This document shows, piece after piece, positions 31,845-41,707 of a DNA stretch of 64,000 bases. Under the pieces are notes generated by a model. The model did no database searches. It saw only the letters and a list, made by a program, of their open reading frames with translations, and was not told the origin of the DNA. Source of the stretch: Streptomyces smyrnaeus (lineage in GTDB: Bacteria > Actinomycetota > Actinomycetes > Streptomycetales > Streptomycetaceae); NCBI RefSeq assembly GCF_017676345.1, contig NZ_JAFFZM010000020.1:79401-143400 (forward strand), written 5' to 3'. The translations under genes were made by a program, and so were the position numbers. Position 1 is the first letter of the stretch. The number at the start of each line of letters is the position of its first letter.

Positions 31845-34328
31845 ATGAAGATCGTATTCCTGCTGGACAATGCCTATGGGATCGGCGGGACGATCAGGTC
31901 GACGGTGAACCTTTCCGGAGCGCTTGCCGAACGGCACCAGGTGGAAGTGGTCAGCCTCCGACGGTCACGCCAGGAGCCCGCACTCACTTTCGATCCGCGC
32001 GTCACCCTGACCTCCCTCATCGACCTGCGCCGCTCCTCCCCCCACTACGACGGGGACCACCCCGACCACCACCGACGCAGCGAACGCTTCACCGAGGGCC
32101 GCGACCACTTCGAACGCGGGATCTCCACCCGGCTGGGCGACCTGCGGATGAAAGAGTTGCTGGAGACTCTGGAGGCGGACGTCGTCATCGGCACCCGGCC
32201 GAAGATCAACGACTATCTCGCCGCGTACGGCACCGACCGTTATGTGCGCATCGGGCAGGAACACCTCACCCACACGATGCACAGCGACCACATCCGCACC
32301 CACCAGGACGCCGCCCTCGCACACCTGGACGCGTTCGTCACCGTCTCCTACGCGGACGCCGCCGACTACCGCGCCGCACTCCCCGACGTGCGGACCGAGA
32401 TCGTCTGCGTACCCAACGCGGTACCCGAGCCGCAGGTCGAGCCCTCCGACGGACGGACGAAGCTCATCGTGGCCGCGGGCCGGCTCATCAAGGTCAAGCG
32501 GTACGACCGGCTGCTGCGCGCATTCGCGCTCGTCGCGGACAAACACCCCGACTGGTCCCTGCGGCTGTACGGGCGGGGCCCGCAGCAGGACGCGCTGCGG
32601 GCCACCCTGGACGGACTCGGCCTCTACGACCGCGCGTTCCTGATGGGCGCCCACTCCCCCATCGAGACGGAGTGGGCGAAGGGCTCCATCGCGGCCGTCT
32701 CCTCCGACGCGGAGTCCTTCGGTATGACGCTGGTGGAGGCGATGCACTGCGGCGTCCCGGTCGTCAGCACCGACTGCCCCTACGGACCGGGCGAGATCGT
32801 CTCCAACGGCAAGGACGGGCTGCTCGCCCCGCTCGGCGAGCGTGAGGAGACGACCGTACGCGGCTACGCCGACGCCCTTCTGCACCTCATCGAGGACCCG
32901 GCCCTCCGCGCCGACATGGGCGCGGCAGCCCTGCGGAAGGCGGCCCGCTACAGCCCCACTCGTATCGCGGGTGAGTACGAGGACCTGATGTCCCGCCTGC
33001 TGGCGGGCCGACCGGGTACGGGAGCCACCGCAACCGCCGCCCCGCCCGGGCCCGGACGGACCGGCGCTCCGGACCGTGAGCCCGCTCGGCAGCGTGGGCC
33101 GAGTGCGCCGAGTATGCCGAGTACGCCGACTACGCAGTCGCTGTCACGGGGCGGCGGCGCTCCCGTCGCGCGCCGTGGCCCGCGCGCGCGCCTCGTACGG
33201 ACGGCGCGCCGCCTCGTACCGCGCGCACTCCTACCCGTCCTGCGTCCCCTCGTACGCACCCTGCGGGGCAACCGGTCCGGGGGGCGGCCGGGTGCCGCGA
33301 CCGGGATGCCGCGCCCGCTCGCCCACGTCCGGGTCGAGCAGGACGGCACGGTGCTGGTGCGACTGCGCGCCGACTCCCTCCCCAGGGGCGCCGCGGTGCT
33401 GTCACTGCGCCCCCGGCACCGGGACGGTGCGGAACCGGTCCGCGTCCCGCTGCCCTCCCGCGACCAGGCGGACGCGGACGGCTGGGTCGAACTCCGGCTG
33501 GCCCGCACCGAGGTGGAACTGTTCGAGGCGCGGTGGGACGCCTACGTGGAGCGCACCTCGAACGGCGGGAGCAAGCGGGTCAGGGCCCTCATGGTGGAGA
33601 CGGCACGGTTGCTGTCCATGCCCGCGCCGCTGACCTCGAACGGCACGCTCCAGCCGTGGATCCCGTACGCCACCAGCGACGGCTTCCTCGCCCTTCGCGC
33701 CTGGTCCCGTGCCCGGCATGCGGAGGTCACCTCGATCGAACTGGGCGAGCACGGCTACGCACTCACGGCGAGGCTGTACGGGAAGGGACCGGACCTCGCC
33801 CTGTCGCGGCGCACCATGGAGCTGTCCGGCGGGCCCGTGCTGATGGCGGTGCCGCGCGACAACCCGCGCCAGGCCTTCGAGTTCCCCGGCCGCCGGGGTG
33901 CCGAGGGGGAGAGCCCCACCGTCCACCTTGAGCTGCCCTTCGAACTGCCCGTCGCGTTCGCCGACGGTTCCCCGGAGGGGGTGTGGGACCTTTGGCTGCG
34001 CCCCGGCCCGGGGCCCGAGCGGGTGCGGCTGGGGCGGCTGCTGGGGGATCTGGCCGACCGCAAGAAGACGGACGTCACCCCGCAGACGCGGCTGGGCGGC
34101 ACCGACCGGGCCGTCCAGCTGTACTTCTCCCTCAACAACAACCTCGTCCTCAGCCTGCGGACGCCTACCGCACACCCGACGGAACCCGCCGAACAGCCGG
34201 GGCGGGCGGCCACGCCGGACAGCGCCGCCGCACCGGACAGCGCCGCCGCGCCGGACAGTGCCGCTTCCGCCGAGGCGCGGAGCCGTCAGAGCCGCTCGTC
34301 CTCCACCAGCGCCTCCGCCGGCGCCTGA
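31845..34328 (+). CDS. Family 4 glycosyltransferase with long C-terminal extension
   Basis: 827 residues. Residues 1-385 are a complete GT4 enzyme: IVFLLDNAYGIGGTIRSTVNL, VIGTRPKINDYL, KLIVAAGRLIKVKRYDRLLRAF, LYGRGPQQDALR, and the donor site SSDAESFGMTLVEAMHCGVPVVSTDCPYGPGEIV. After a Gly/Pro/Ser/Arg-rich linker (~390-490), residues ~490-780 form beta-rich segments without a recognised fold (PLAHVRVEQDGTVLVRLRAD, VTSIELGEHGYALTARLYGK, VQLYFSLNNNLVLSLRT). The end repeats DSAAAPDSAAAPDSAAS. The extra domain may bind or position the polymer. The 3' end overlaps the convergent CDP-glycerol-type gene by 43 bp. Confidence 0.88.
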   Translation: MKIVFLLDNAYGIGGTIRSTVNLSGALAERHQVEVVSLRRSRQEPALTFDPRVTLTSLIDLRRSSPHYDGDHPDHHRRSERFTEGRDHFERGISTRLGDLRMKELLETLEADVVIGTRPKINDYLAAYGTDRYVRIGQEHLTHTMHSDHIRTHQDAALAHLDAFVTVSYADAADYRAALPDVRTEIVCVPNAVPEPQVEPSDGRTKLIVAAGRLIKVKRYDRLLRAFALVADKHPDWSLRLYGRGPQQDALRATLDGLGLYDRAFLMGAHSPIETEWAKGSIAAVSSDAESFGMTLVEAMHCGVPVVSTDCPYGPGEIVSNGKDGLLAPLGEREETTVRGYADALLHLIEDPALRADMGAAALRKAARYSPTRIAGEYEDLMSRLLAGRPGTGATATAAPPGPGRTGAPDREPARQRGPSAPSMPSTPTTQSLSRGGGAPVARRGPRARLVRTARRLVPRALLPVLRPLVRTLRGNRSGGRPGAATGMPRPLAHVRVEQDGTVLVRLRADSLPRGAAVLSLRPRHRDGAEPVRVPLPSRDQADADGWVELRLARTEVELFEARWDAYVERTSNGGSKRVRALMVETARLLSMPAPLTSNGTLQPWIPYATSDGFLALRAWSRARHAEVTSIELGEHGYALTARLYGKGPDLALSRRTMELSGGPVLMAVPRDNPRQAFEFPGRRGAEGESPTVHLELPFELPVAFADGSPEGVWDLWLRPGPGPERVRLGRLLGDLADRKKTDVTPQTRLGGTDRAVQLYFSLNNNLVLSLRTPTAHPTEPAEQPGRAATPDSAAAPDSAAAPDSAASAEARSRQSRSSSTSASAGA

Positions 34329-36466
34329 GCCTGCCCGGACTCCGCCCCAGGGTCCTGCACGCACTCCGCGGGGGCGGGGCCCGCGCACTCACCCTCCTGC
34401 TGTGCGCGGGCGGTACGCATACGGCGTTCGCGGGCCTCGGCCTCCCGCTCCAGGTCCCGCACCGCGCGGTTGAAGCGGACGAGCGAGGGCGGCTCGGCCG
34501 GACCGAGCAGCCGCACCTTCAGCGCGGCGCGCGCCGGGGCCAGCGTGTCCTCTTCCGGATGGCGTACGGAACGCAGCAGTTGCGGGATTCCCGAGCCGTC
34601 CGGGCCGAGGATGGTCGCCGCGCGGACGGTGGGGCAGGCGGAGCGGAAGCCCGCGTCGTCCATACCGCTGGTGTTCGCCACCGCGTACGGCTTCTCGCTG
34701 GTGAGGTAGTCGGAGACGACGGACGAGACGTCCGAGACCAGCACGTCGGCCTCGTTGAAACAGCTGAACAGTCCGGGCCGCGTACCGGTGATGACGCGGT
34801 GCTGCCAGGCCGGCTGTGCCGCCCAGTACGTCTCCTCCCACACCCGGAGGGCCTCGGCCGCCGCCTGGGCGCGACCCGGCTCCGGCGCCGGCTGGCGCAG
34901 CATCCGCTCCACCTCGTCGGTGTGCCGGCCGAAGTCCACCCGGGTCAGCGCCGCCAGTTCGCGGTCCGCCTGCGCCAGCGCGGCCACCGCCTCCCGGTCC
35001 GGCTCCTCGCCGTCCCGCTCGGCGTTGGCCTCCTGGAGCAGTGCGCGGATGCGCAGATCGGCCGCGCCGGCCCGCGGGTCGACGGTGCCGGTCATCGGGT
35101 GCGGTTTGTAGAGCAGCCGTACCTTCGGGTCCGCCAGCAGCGCCCTGACGATGTTCTCGCCCGCCATGAGCACGGAGGTGTTGCCGGGGTCGTCGGTGAA
35201 GCCCTCCCAGGTGGGGGCGTAGAGCACGGTCAGATATCCGGTGCCGTTGCCCACCGGGCGGGCACCGGCGGGCTGGATGGGGGCGAGCTGCGGGCGGCCG
35301 ACCTCCACCACATCCTTGTCCTCCACCCCGATGCACGCCCGCGCGTACCGCTCACGCGCCGCCTCACCGGCGACCCACACCTGGTCGTACGCCTTGGCGT
35401 AGGGGTTGCAGGAGGCGAGCTTGTCGGACTCGCCGTGGTTGATGAAGGCGTGCTTGAGGGTGGGGATGCGCAGCACCTGGGCCGTCCTGCCGGAGTTGGC
35501 CGGGTGCAGCAGCACCTTGAGCGTGGAGTGCTCCAGCCGCATCAGATGCGACACCTTGGGGATGCACACGATCGGGATGTCGGTGGTCTCGATCTTCTGC
35601 ACCATGAACCGCTCCCGCAGCACGATCAGCGGCCTGCCGTCCAGCTGGGCCAGGGTGCTCAGCCACATGTTCGCCTGGTACGCGGAGGAGGCACCGCCCG
35701 AGAAGTACATGCCGACGGTCGGCCTGTACTGCGCCAGCCAGTTGTCCAGCCACGCCACCGCCTCCTCCTCGCCGACCACCCGCTTGCCCGGCAGCAGCCA
35801 GGTGGCCAGCCACCCGGTCCCGGCCAGCACCCCGGCACAGCAGCACCAGGCGACGACCAGCGCCCACACCAGATCGCCCGTCACCGCAGCGGCGCACATC
35901 GCACCGGTCGTCAGCGCGGAGACGCCCGTCAGCCGCAGCGTCTCCCGTTCGGCGAACAGCGCGGGCGGTGAGGGGGTCAGCCGCAGCGCCGAGGCGTCGA
36001 TGTTCCGGGTGACCACCGGCAGCCTGCGCCCGCTGCGCACCGCCTCCGCGACCGACTGGCAGCCGAAGTGCACCGTCCAGCACAGCAGCAGGGCACCCAG
36101 CAGCAGCGCGCCGGCGCCGCCCGGCCGCAGCACATCCAGCCTGCCCAGACCGCCGAGCAGCAGGGCGTCCCGCACCAGCTGCCGTGCGGGCGGGGTGAGC
36201 TGTGCCTGGCGCAGCTCACGTGTCATGCGCCTCGCACGGACGGACAGCAGCGCCTCGGTCAGCAGGCCCAGGCCCGCACCCGCGACGACGAGCGCCACGT
36301 GGCGCTGCGCGATGCCCAGCATCTGGAGCAGGTAGCCGACGGTGAGCAGCAGCAACGCGCCGGCCGCGCTGGTCCTGGACCGGACCAGCGCGGCACGGCG
36401 TTGACGCCCCAGCACGTCGTCCACCAGCGCACCCACCCTTTGACGGTAGGCAGCACCCGGCGGCAC
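34286..36466 (-). CDS. Membrane-anchored CDP-glycerol glycerophosphotransferase-like protein
   Basis: 726 residues. Four or so hydrophobic segments lie in the first ~230 residues (TSAAGALLLLTVGYLLQMLG, AGALLLGALLLCWTVHFG, LVWALVVAWCCCAGVLAGT). The TagF-like transferase follows: FINHGESDKLASCNPYAKAYD with the catalytic-type His344, VLYAPTWEGF, LLYKPHPMTG and DVLVSDVSSVVSDYLTSEKP. Unlike the two genes at 7233-11809 there is no GT2 domain. S. coelicolor carries a similar gene beside its NAD-glutamate dehydrogenase. Likely a teichoic-acid polymerase or primase at the inner membrane face. The C-terminal 40 residues are Gln/Glu/Ala-rich and overlap the convergent GT4 gene. Confidence 0.85.
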   Translation of the reverse strand: MPPGAAYRQRVGALVDDVLGRQRRAALVRSRTSAAGALLLLTVGYLLQMLGIAQRHVALVVAGAGLGLLTEALLSVRARRMTRELRQAQLTPPARQLVRDALLLGGLGRLDVLRPGGAGALLLGALLLCWTVHFGCQSVAEAVRSGRRLPVVTRNIDASALRLTPSPPALFAERETLRLTGVSALTTGAMCAAAVTGDLVWALVVAWCCCAGVLAGTGWLATWLLPGKRVVGEEEAVAWLDNWLAQYRPTVGMYFSGGASSAYQANMWLSTLAQLDGRPLIVLRERFMVQKIETTDIPIVCIPKVSHLMRLEHSTLKVLLHPANSGRTAQVLRIPTLKHAFINHGESDKLASCNPYAKAYDQVWVAGEAARERYARACIGVEDKDVVEVGRPQLAPIQPAGARPVGNGTGYLTVLYAPTWEGFTDDPGNTSVLMAGENIVRALLADPKVRLLYKPHPMTGTVDPRAGAADLRIRALLQEANAERDGEEPDREAVAALAQADRELAALTRVDFGRHTDEVERMLRQPAPEPGRAQAAAEALRVWEETYWAAQPAWQHRVITGTRPGLFSCFNEADVLVSDVSSVVSDYLTSEKPYAVANTSGMDDAGFRSACPTVRAATILGPDGSGIPQLLRSVRHPEEDTLAPARAALKVRLLGPAEPPSLVRFNRAVRDLEREAEARERRMRTARAQQEGECAGPAPAECVQDPGAESGQAQAPAEALVEDERL

Positions 36467-36540
36467 GTCGCGCCGCGCAGGGCCGAACGTGTCACCGCCG
36501 TTGTGGCTTTGGGGGCACCTCCCGGCCGGAGGCTGGGGGA

Positions 36541-36558
36541 GCAGTTCCCCGCGCCCCT
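36541..36558 (-). repeat. Dispersed intergenic repeat, copy 3
   Basis: GCAGTTCCCCGCGCCCCT on the plus strand, identical to copies at 3083 (opposite orientation) and 7115. It lies in the 132-bp spacer (36467-36598) between the CDP-glycerol-type gene and gdh, and is preceded by the imperfect inverted repeat CCCGGCCGGAGGCTGGGGG. Confidence 0.8.
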
Positions 36559-36598
36559 TATGGGGCAGCCCCCATTGCCGGGCACCCGGAATGAGGCC

Positions 36599-39500
36599 TC
36601 AGCGGTTGCTGCGCAGCAATGTGCGCATCGTCCGCATCGCCACCGACAGGTTCGCCAGGTCGAACGTCTCCGAGGCCTGGATCTCGTCCAGCGTGGCCCG
36701 GGCACGGACGAGGATCGCGTGGTTCTTCTCCTCCCACGCCTCGTACCGCTGCTCCGCCGTCGCGGCACCGTCACCGGCCGCCAGCACATCGGCCGTCAGC
36801 AGCTGGTGCGCCGCGTAGAGGTCCTCACGAATGGAGGAGCGGGCCATCGACTGCCAGCGGTCGGCACGCGGCAGCTCGCTGACGCGCCCCTGCAGCTGGG
36901 TGATGCCCAGCCGGTCGGCCAGATCGAAGTAGACCTCGGCGACATCCATCAGGTCCGTGTCGGTACGGCCCTCGACGGCCACCACGTCGAGCGCGGAGAA
37001 CGCCGCCGCCGAGCCGGCGATACGCAGCGCCAGGTCCGCGGGGACACCCGCACCCGACAGCTTGTCGTAGACCCGCTGGTGCCACTTGAGGTCGTCGCCC
37101 TTGAGCAGCTTGGGCAGCTCGGCCCAGACCGTCTCGACCCGGTCGGCGAACAGCTCGATGGTCTCCGCCAGCGCCAGCGGCTGCGGACGGTTGTTGAGCA
37201 GCCAGCGGGTGCCGCGCTCGACGAGCTGCCGGGAGCGCAGCCGGATGTCGGTCAGCACCCCGGCCGCCACCTTGTTGTCCAGCGACTCGACCTCGTCCCA
37301 GATGTCACCGAGCCGGAAGATGGCCCGCGCGGCGGTGTGGGCGCGCACGATCTCCTCCGTGGAGGCGCCGGACTCCTCCATCATGCGGTGCACGAAGGTC
37401 GAGCCGGAGACATTGACCGTGTCGTTGACCAGCAGCGTGGTGATGATCTCGCGGCGCAGTGCGTGGTTGGCGATCTGCTGGCCGAACCGCTCGCGCAGCG
37501 CCTCGGGGAAGTAGGCGTACAGCAGCCGTTCGAGGTAGGGGTCGTCCGGCAGCGAGGTGCTGATCAGCTCGCCGGTGATATTGATCTTGGTGTAGGCGAG
37601 CATCACGGCGATCTCCGGCTGGGTCAGCCCCTGGCCGTTGCCGCGCCGCTCCCGGATCTGCCGGTCCGAGGGCAGGAACTCCAGCGCCCGGTCCAGCTTG
37701 CCCTCCTTGGCCAGTCGGCGCATCTGCCGCTGGCTGGCCAGCAGCAGGCTGGGGGCCTGGGCGAGCGAGTTGGCAAGCGCCGCGTTCTGCGCGTAGTTGT
37801 TGCGCAGCACCAGCTCGCCGACCTCGTCGGTCATCTCGGCCAGCAGGGCGTTGCGCTGCTTGACGGTCATGTCGCCGTCCGACACCACGGAGTTCAGCAG
37901 GATCTTGATGTTCACCTCGTGGTCGGAGGTGTCCACACCGGCGCTGTTGTCGATCGCGTCGGTGTTGATCCGGCCGCCGTTGAGGGCGAACTCGATACGG
38001 CCGAGCTGGGTGCAGCCGAGGTTGCCGCCCTCACCGACGACCTTGACCCGCAGGTCCTGGCCGTCCACCCGGATCGCGTCGTTGGCCTTGTCACCGACGT
38101 CCGCGTTGCTCTCCGTCGACGCCTTGACGTAGGTACCGATGCCGCCGTTCCACAGCAGGTCGACGGGGGCGCTCAGAATGGCGCGCATCAGCTCGGCGGG
38201 GGTCATCTTGGTGACGCCCGCCTCGATGCCCAGCGCCTCGCGCACCTGCGGGGTGATCGGCACCGACTTGGCGCTGCGCGGGTGGATGCCGCCGCCGGCC
38301 GAGATCAGTTTGGCGTCGTACTCCGCCCACGAGGAGCGGGACATCTCGAACAGCCGACGGCGCTCGGCGTAGGAGGTGGCCGCGTCCGGGTCGGGGTCGA
38401 GGAAGATGTGCCGGTGGTCGAAGGCGGCCACCAGCCGGATGTGCTCGGAGAGCAGCATGCCGTTGCCGAACACGTCGCCCGACATGTCACCGACACCGAC
38501 GACGGTGAACTCCTGCGTCTGGGTGTCGTGGCCCAGCTCGCGGAAGTGCCGCTTGACCGACTCCCAGGCGCCCCGGGCGGTGATGCCCATGCCCTTGTGG
38601 TCGTAGCCGGCCGAGCCGCCGGAGGCGAAGGCGTCGCCCAGCCAGTAACCGTAGGAGACGGCGACCTCGTTGGCGATGTCGGAGAAGGTGGCGGTGCCCT
38701 TGTCGGCCGCGACGACGAGGTAGGTGTCGTCCTCGTCGTGCCGCACCACGTCCTTGGGGTGCTCGACCTCACCGGCGACCAGGTTGTCGGTGACATCCAG
38801 CAGCCCGGAGATGAACGTCTTGTAGCAGGCGATGCCCTCGGCCTGCCAGGCGTCGCGGTCGGCGGCCGGGTCCGGCAGCTGCTTGCCGACGAAGCCGCCC
38901 TTGGCGCCCACCGGCACGATGACGGTGTTCTTGACCTCCTGCGCCTTGACCAGGCCCAGGATCTCCGTACGGAAGTCCTCGCGCCGGTCGGACCAGCGCA
39001 GACCGCCGCGCGCCACCTTGCCGAACCGCAGGTGGACGCCCTCCACGCGCGGCGAGTACACCCAGATCTCGTACTTGGGGCGCGGCGCGGGCAGGTCCGG
39101 GATCGCCTGCGGGTCCAGCTTCATCGACACATAAGTGTGCGGCTCGCCGTCGCTGCCCCGCTGGAAGTAGTTGGTGCGCAAGGTGGCGTTGATGACGGTG
39201 AGGAAGGAGCGCAGGATGCGGTCCTCGTCCAGGCTCGCCACCTGGTCCAGCGCGCCGTTCAGCTCCTCCAGGATGCCGTCCGTCAGCTCGTGACCCGCCC
39301 ACCTGCGTGCCGGGTCCAGCCGGGCCTCGAACAGATTGACCAGCAGCCGGGTGGTGTGCACGTTCCCGCGCAGCGTGTCCTCGATGTAGGACTGGCTGAA
39401 GGTCGCGCCCGCCTGCCGCAGGTACTTCGCGTACGCGCGCAGCACCATCGCCTGCCGCCAGGTCAGCCCCGCGGAGAGCACCAGCGCGTTCAGCCCGTCG

Positions 39501-41707
39501 TTCTCCGCCCGGCCCGTCCACACCGCGGCGAAGGCCTCCTGGAAGCGCTCGCGCGTCTCCTCCTCCAGCCCGCGCATGGCCTCCGGCATCCGCAGCCCGA
39601 AGTCGTAGATCCAGGCGTGCGAGCGGTCGGCGCAGCGCAGCTCGTACGGCCGCTCGTCCACCACCTCGACACCCATCGCCTGCAGTCCCGGCAGCACGGC
39701 CGAGAGGGAGACGGGGCTACCGGTCCGGTACATCTTGAAGCGGCGCTCACCCGGTCCCGCGCCGACCGGCTCGTACAGGCTCAGCGAGAAGTCGTTCTCC
39801 TTGCCTCCTTGCACCAGCTGTTCCAGGTGCTGGAGGTCGGCGACCGCGGCGCGCGGCGGGAAGTCGGCCTTGTAGCCCTCGGGGAAGGCATGCCCGTACT
39901 TCTGCGCCAGCTCGGCGGCCTGCTCCTCCCCGCACTCGGCGACCAGCGCCTCGCTGAAGCCGTCCGCCCACGAGCGCGCCGCCTCGGCCAGCCGGGCCTC
40001 GATCCGCTCGATCTCCGCGTCCGTCAGCTCCGCGAGCTGGGCGCCGGGCTTCACCCGGATGACGAAGTGCAGCCGGGAGAGCACCGACTCGGTGTTCCAC
40101 GCGGTGAAGTCGACGCTGGTGCCGCCCAGTTCCTCGGTGAGGATCTCCGTCAGCCGCAGCCGCACCGCCGTCGTGTAGCGGTCGCGGGGCAGGTAGACCA
40201 GCGCCGAGTAGTACCGGCCGTACTCGTCCTTGCGCAGGTAGAGCCGCAGCTTGCGGCGCTCCTGGAGGTAGAGGACGGAGGTGACGATGGACCGCAGTTC
40301 CTCGACCGAGGTCTGGAACAGCTCGTCGCGCGGGTAGGTCTCCAGGATCTGCAGCAGGTCGCGCCCGGCGTGGCTGTCGGGCGTGAACCCCGCGCTCTCC
40401 AGCACATCGGCGACCTTGCGCCGCACCACCGGGACCCGGCGCACCGACTCGGTGTAGGCGGCGGACGAGAACAGTCCCAGGAAGCGGCGCTCCCCGATCA
40501 CGTTCCCCGCCTCGTCGAACTTCTTGACTCCGACGTAGTCCAGGTACGACGAGCGGTGAACGGTCGCCCGGCTGTTCGCCTTGGTGAGCACCAGCAGCCG
40601 GTGCTCACGCGCCTTGGCCCGGGCGTCGGCGGGCAGTCGGTTGAAGGACGGCGAGACCGGGTGGCTCTCGTCCGTGCTGCGCCGCGGATCGGCGCGCAGG
40701 ATGCCCAGTCCGGTGCCCGGCAGCGGGGCGAGGCTCAGCTCCTCGCCTTCCTCGGCGTCGGTGCCCTCCTTCGCCTTGCCGCCTCGCCTGCCCGATCCCT
40801 TGCCGCCTTCCTTGCCGGTGCCGGTGCCGTCGACGTCCAGCTCGTACTCGCGGTAGCCGAGGAAGGTGAAGTGGTCGTCGGCCAGCCAGCGCAGCAGCTC
40901 CCGGGCCTCCTCGATCTCCTCCTGGGGGAGCTCGTCGGCGGGCTCGTCGGGCAGCTCGTCGGCGATCCGGAGGGCCGCGCCGCGCATCTTCTGCCAGTCC
41001 TCGACGGCCTCCCGCACATCGGAGAGGATCCGGCGCAGATCGGCGGCGATCTCCTTGAGGTCCTCGCGGTCGGTCTCGCGGTCGATCTCGACGTGGATCC
41101 AGGACTCGACCACCGCGTCGTGCGGCAGCTTCCCGCCCGCGGTCTGTCGGCCCTTGCCCCTCTTCCCGGGCCTGGCCTTCCCGCCCTCGGTGGCCGGTGT
41201 GTCCGGCAGCTGGGTGTCCGGCACCTGTGCGTCGTCCCGGCCGACGGAGAGCACTTCCAGCAGCTTCCCGGTCAGATCCCGGCGGACCACCATCTGCGGG
41301 TGGATCACCGCATGGATGCCGCGGCCCTGCCGGGAGAGCTCATTGGTGACCGAGTCGACCAGGAACGGCATGTCGTCGGTGACGACCTCGACCACCGAGT
41401 GCGTGCACGACCAGCCGTTCTCGTCGATCGACGGCGAGTACACGCGAACGTTGGCCGTGCCCTGCGGCCGCTCCTCGGCCAGACGGTAGTGGGCGAGCGC
41501 ACCTCCGAGGATGTCGACCGGATCGCGGTCGGCCAGGTCCTCCGGCGCCGTGTGCAGGTAGTACCGCTGGAGATACGCGCCAAGGGCTCCGTCCTGGGGG
41601 CCGTCGGGCCCCTGGACCGGGTGGCGCCCCTGGGCCGGGCTCTGTTCAGCCACCCGGGCGGCTTCCGCCAGCCGCTCGGCTTTTGCTTCATCCAGCTTGC
41701 TCTGCAT
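36599..41707 (-). CDS. gdh: NAD-dependent glutamate dehydrogenase, large (~180 kDa) type
   Basis: Oxidatively deaminates glutamate to 2-oxoglutarate and ammonia with NAD+. Its 1702 residues match the L_180 class first described in Streptomyces clavuligerus. AGGAG upstream of the ATG at 41707 supports the start. The N-terminal ~650 residues are regulatory (ACT-like) sequence containing one low-complexity Lys/Gly patch (GTGKEGGKGSGRRGGKAKEG). The catalytic part includes NTVIVPVGAKGGFVGKQLP, KVARGGLRWSDRREDFRTEI, VGVGDMSGDVFGNGMLLSEH and VVGEGGNLGCTQLGRIEFAL, covering substrate and NAD sites. It is a single gene with no operon partner. It is read leftward from the 438-bp gap. The long antisense frame over it is a high-GC shadow. 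Confidence 0.96.
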   Translation of the reverse strand: MQSKLDEAKAERLAEAARVAEQSPAQGRHPVQGPDGPQDGALGAYLQRYYLHTAPEDLADRDPVDILGGALAHYRLAEERPQGTANVRVYSPSIDENGWSCTHSVVEVVTDDMPFLVDSVTNELSRQGRGIHAVIHPQMVVRRDLTGKLLEVLSVGRDDAQVPDTQLPDTPATEGGKARPGKRGKGRQTAGGKLPHDAVVESWIHVEIDRETDREDLKEIAADLRRILSDVREAVEDWQKMRGAALRIADELPDEPADELPQEEIEEARELLRWLADDHFTFLGYREYELDVDGTGTGKEGGKGSGRRGGKAKEGTDAEEGEELSLAPLPGTGLGILRADPRRSTDESHPVSPSFNRLPADARAKAREHRLLVLTKANSRATVHRSSYLDYVGVKKFDEAGNVIGERRFLGLFSSAAYTESVRRVPVVRRKVADVLESAGFTPDSHAGRDLLQILETYPRDELFQTSVEELRSIVTSVLYLQERRKLRLYLRKDEYGRYYSALVYLPRDRYTTAVRLRLTEILTEELGGTSVDFTAWNTESVLSRLHFVIRVKPGAQLAELTDAEIERIEARLAEAARSWADGFSEALVAECGEEQAAELAQKYGHAFPEGYKADFPPRAAVADLQHLEQLVQGGKENDFSLSLYEPVGAGPGERRFKMYRTGSPVSLSAVLPGLQAMGVEVVDERPYELRCADRSHAWIYDFGLRMPEAMRGLEEETRERFQEAFAAVWTGRAENDGLNALVLSAGLTWRQAMVLRAYAKYLRQAGATFSQSYIEDTLRGNVHTTRLLVNLFEARLDPARRWAGHELTDGILEELNGALDQVASLDEDRILRSFLTVINATLRTNYFQRGSDGEPHTYVSMKLDPQAIPDLPAPRPKYEIWVYSPRVEGVHLRFGKVARGGLRWSDRREDFRTEILGLVKAQEVKNTVIVPVGAKGGFVGKQLPDPAADRDAWQAEGIACYKTFISGLLDVTDNLVAGEVEHPKDVVRHDEDDTYLVVAADKGTATFSDIANEVAVSYGYWLGDAFASGGSAGYDHKGMGITARGAWESVKRHFRELGHDTQTQEFTVVGVGDMSGDVFGNGMLLSEHIRLVAAFDHRHIFLDPDPDAATSYAERRRLFEMSRSSWAEYDAKLISAGGGIHPRSAKSVPITPQVREALGIEAGVTKMTPAELMRAILSAPVDLLWNGGIGTYVKASTESNADVGDKANDAIRVDGQDLRVKVVGEGGNLGCTQLGRIEFALNGGRINTDAIDNSAGVDTSDHEVNIKILLNSVVSDGDMTVKQRNALLAEMTDEVGELVLRNNYAQNAALANSLAQAPSLLLASQRQMRRLAKEGKLDRALEFLPSDRQIRERRGNGQGLTQPEIAVMLAYTKINITGELISTSLPDDPYLERLLYAYFPEALRERFGQQIANHALRREIITTLLVNDTVNVSGSTFVHRMMEESGASTEEIVRAHTAARAIFRLGDIWDEVESLDNKVAAGVLTDIRLRSRQLVERGTRWLLNNRPQPLALAETIELFADRVETVWAELPKLLKGDDLKWHQRVYDKLSGAGVPADLALRIAGSAAAFSALDVVAVEGRTDTDLMDVAEVYFDLADRLGITQLQGRVSELPRADRWQSMARSSIREDLYAAHQLLTADVLAAGDGAATAEQRYEAWEEKNHAILVRARATLDEIQASETFDLANLSVAMRTMRTLLRSNR

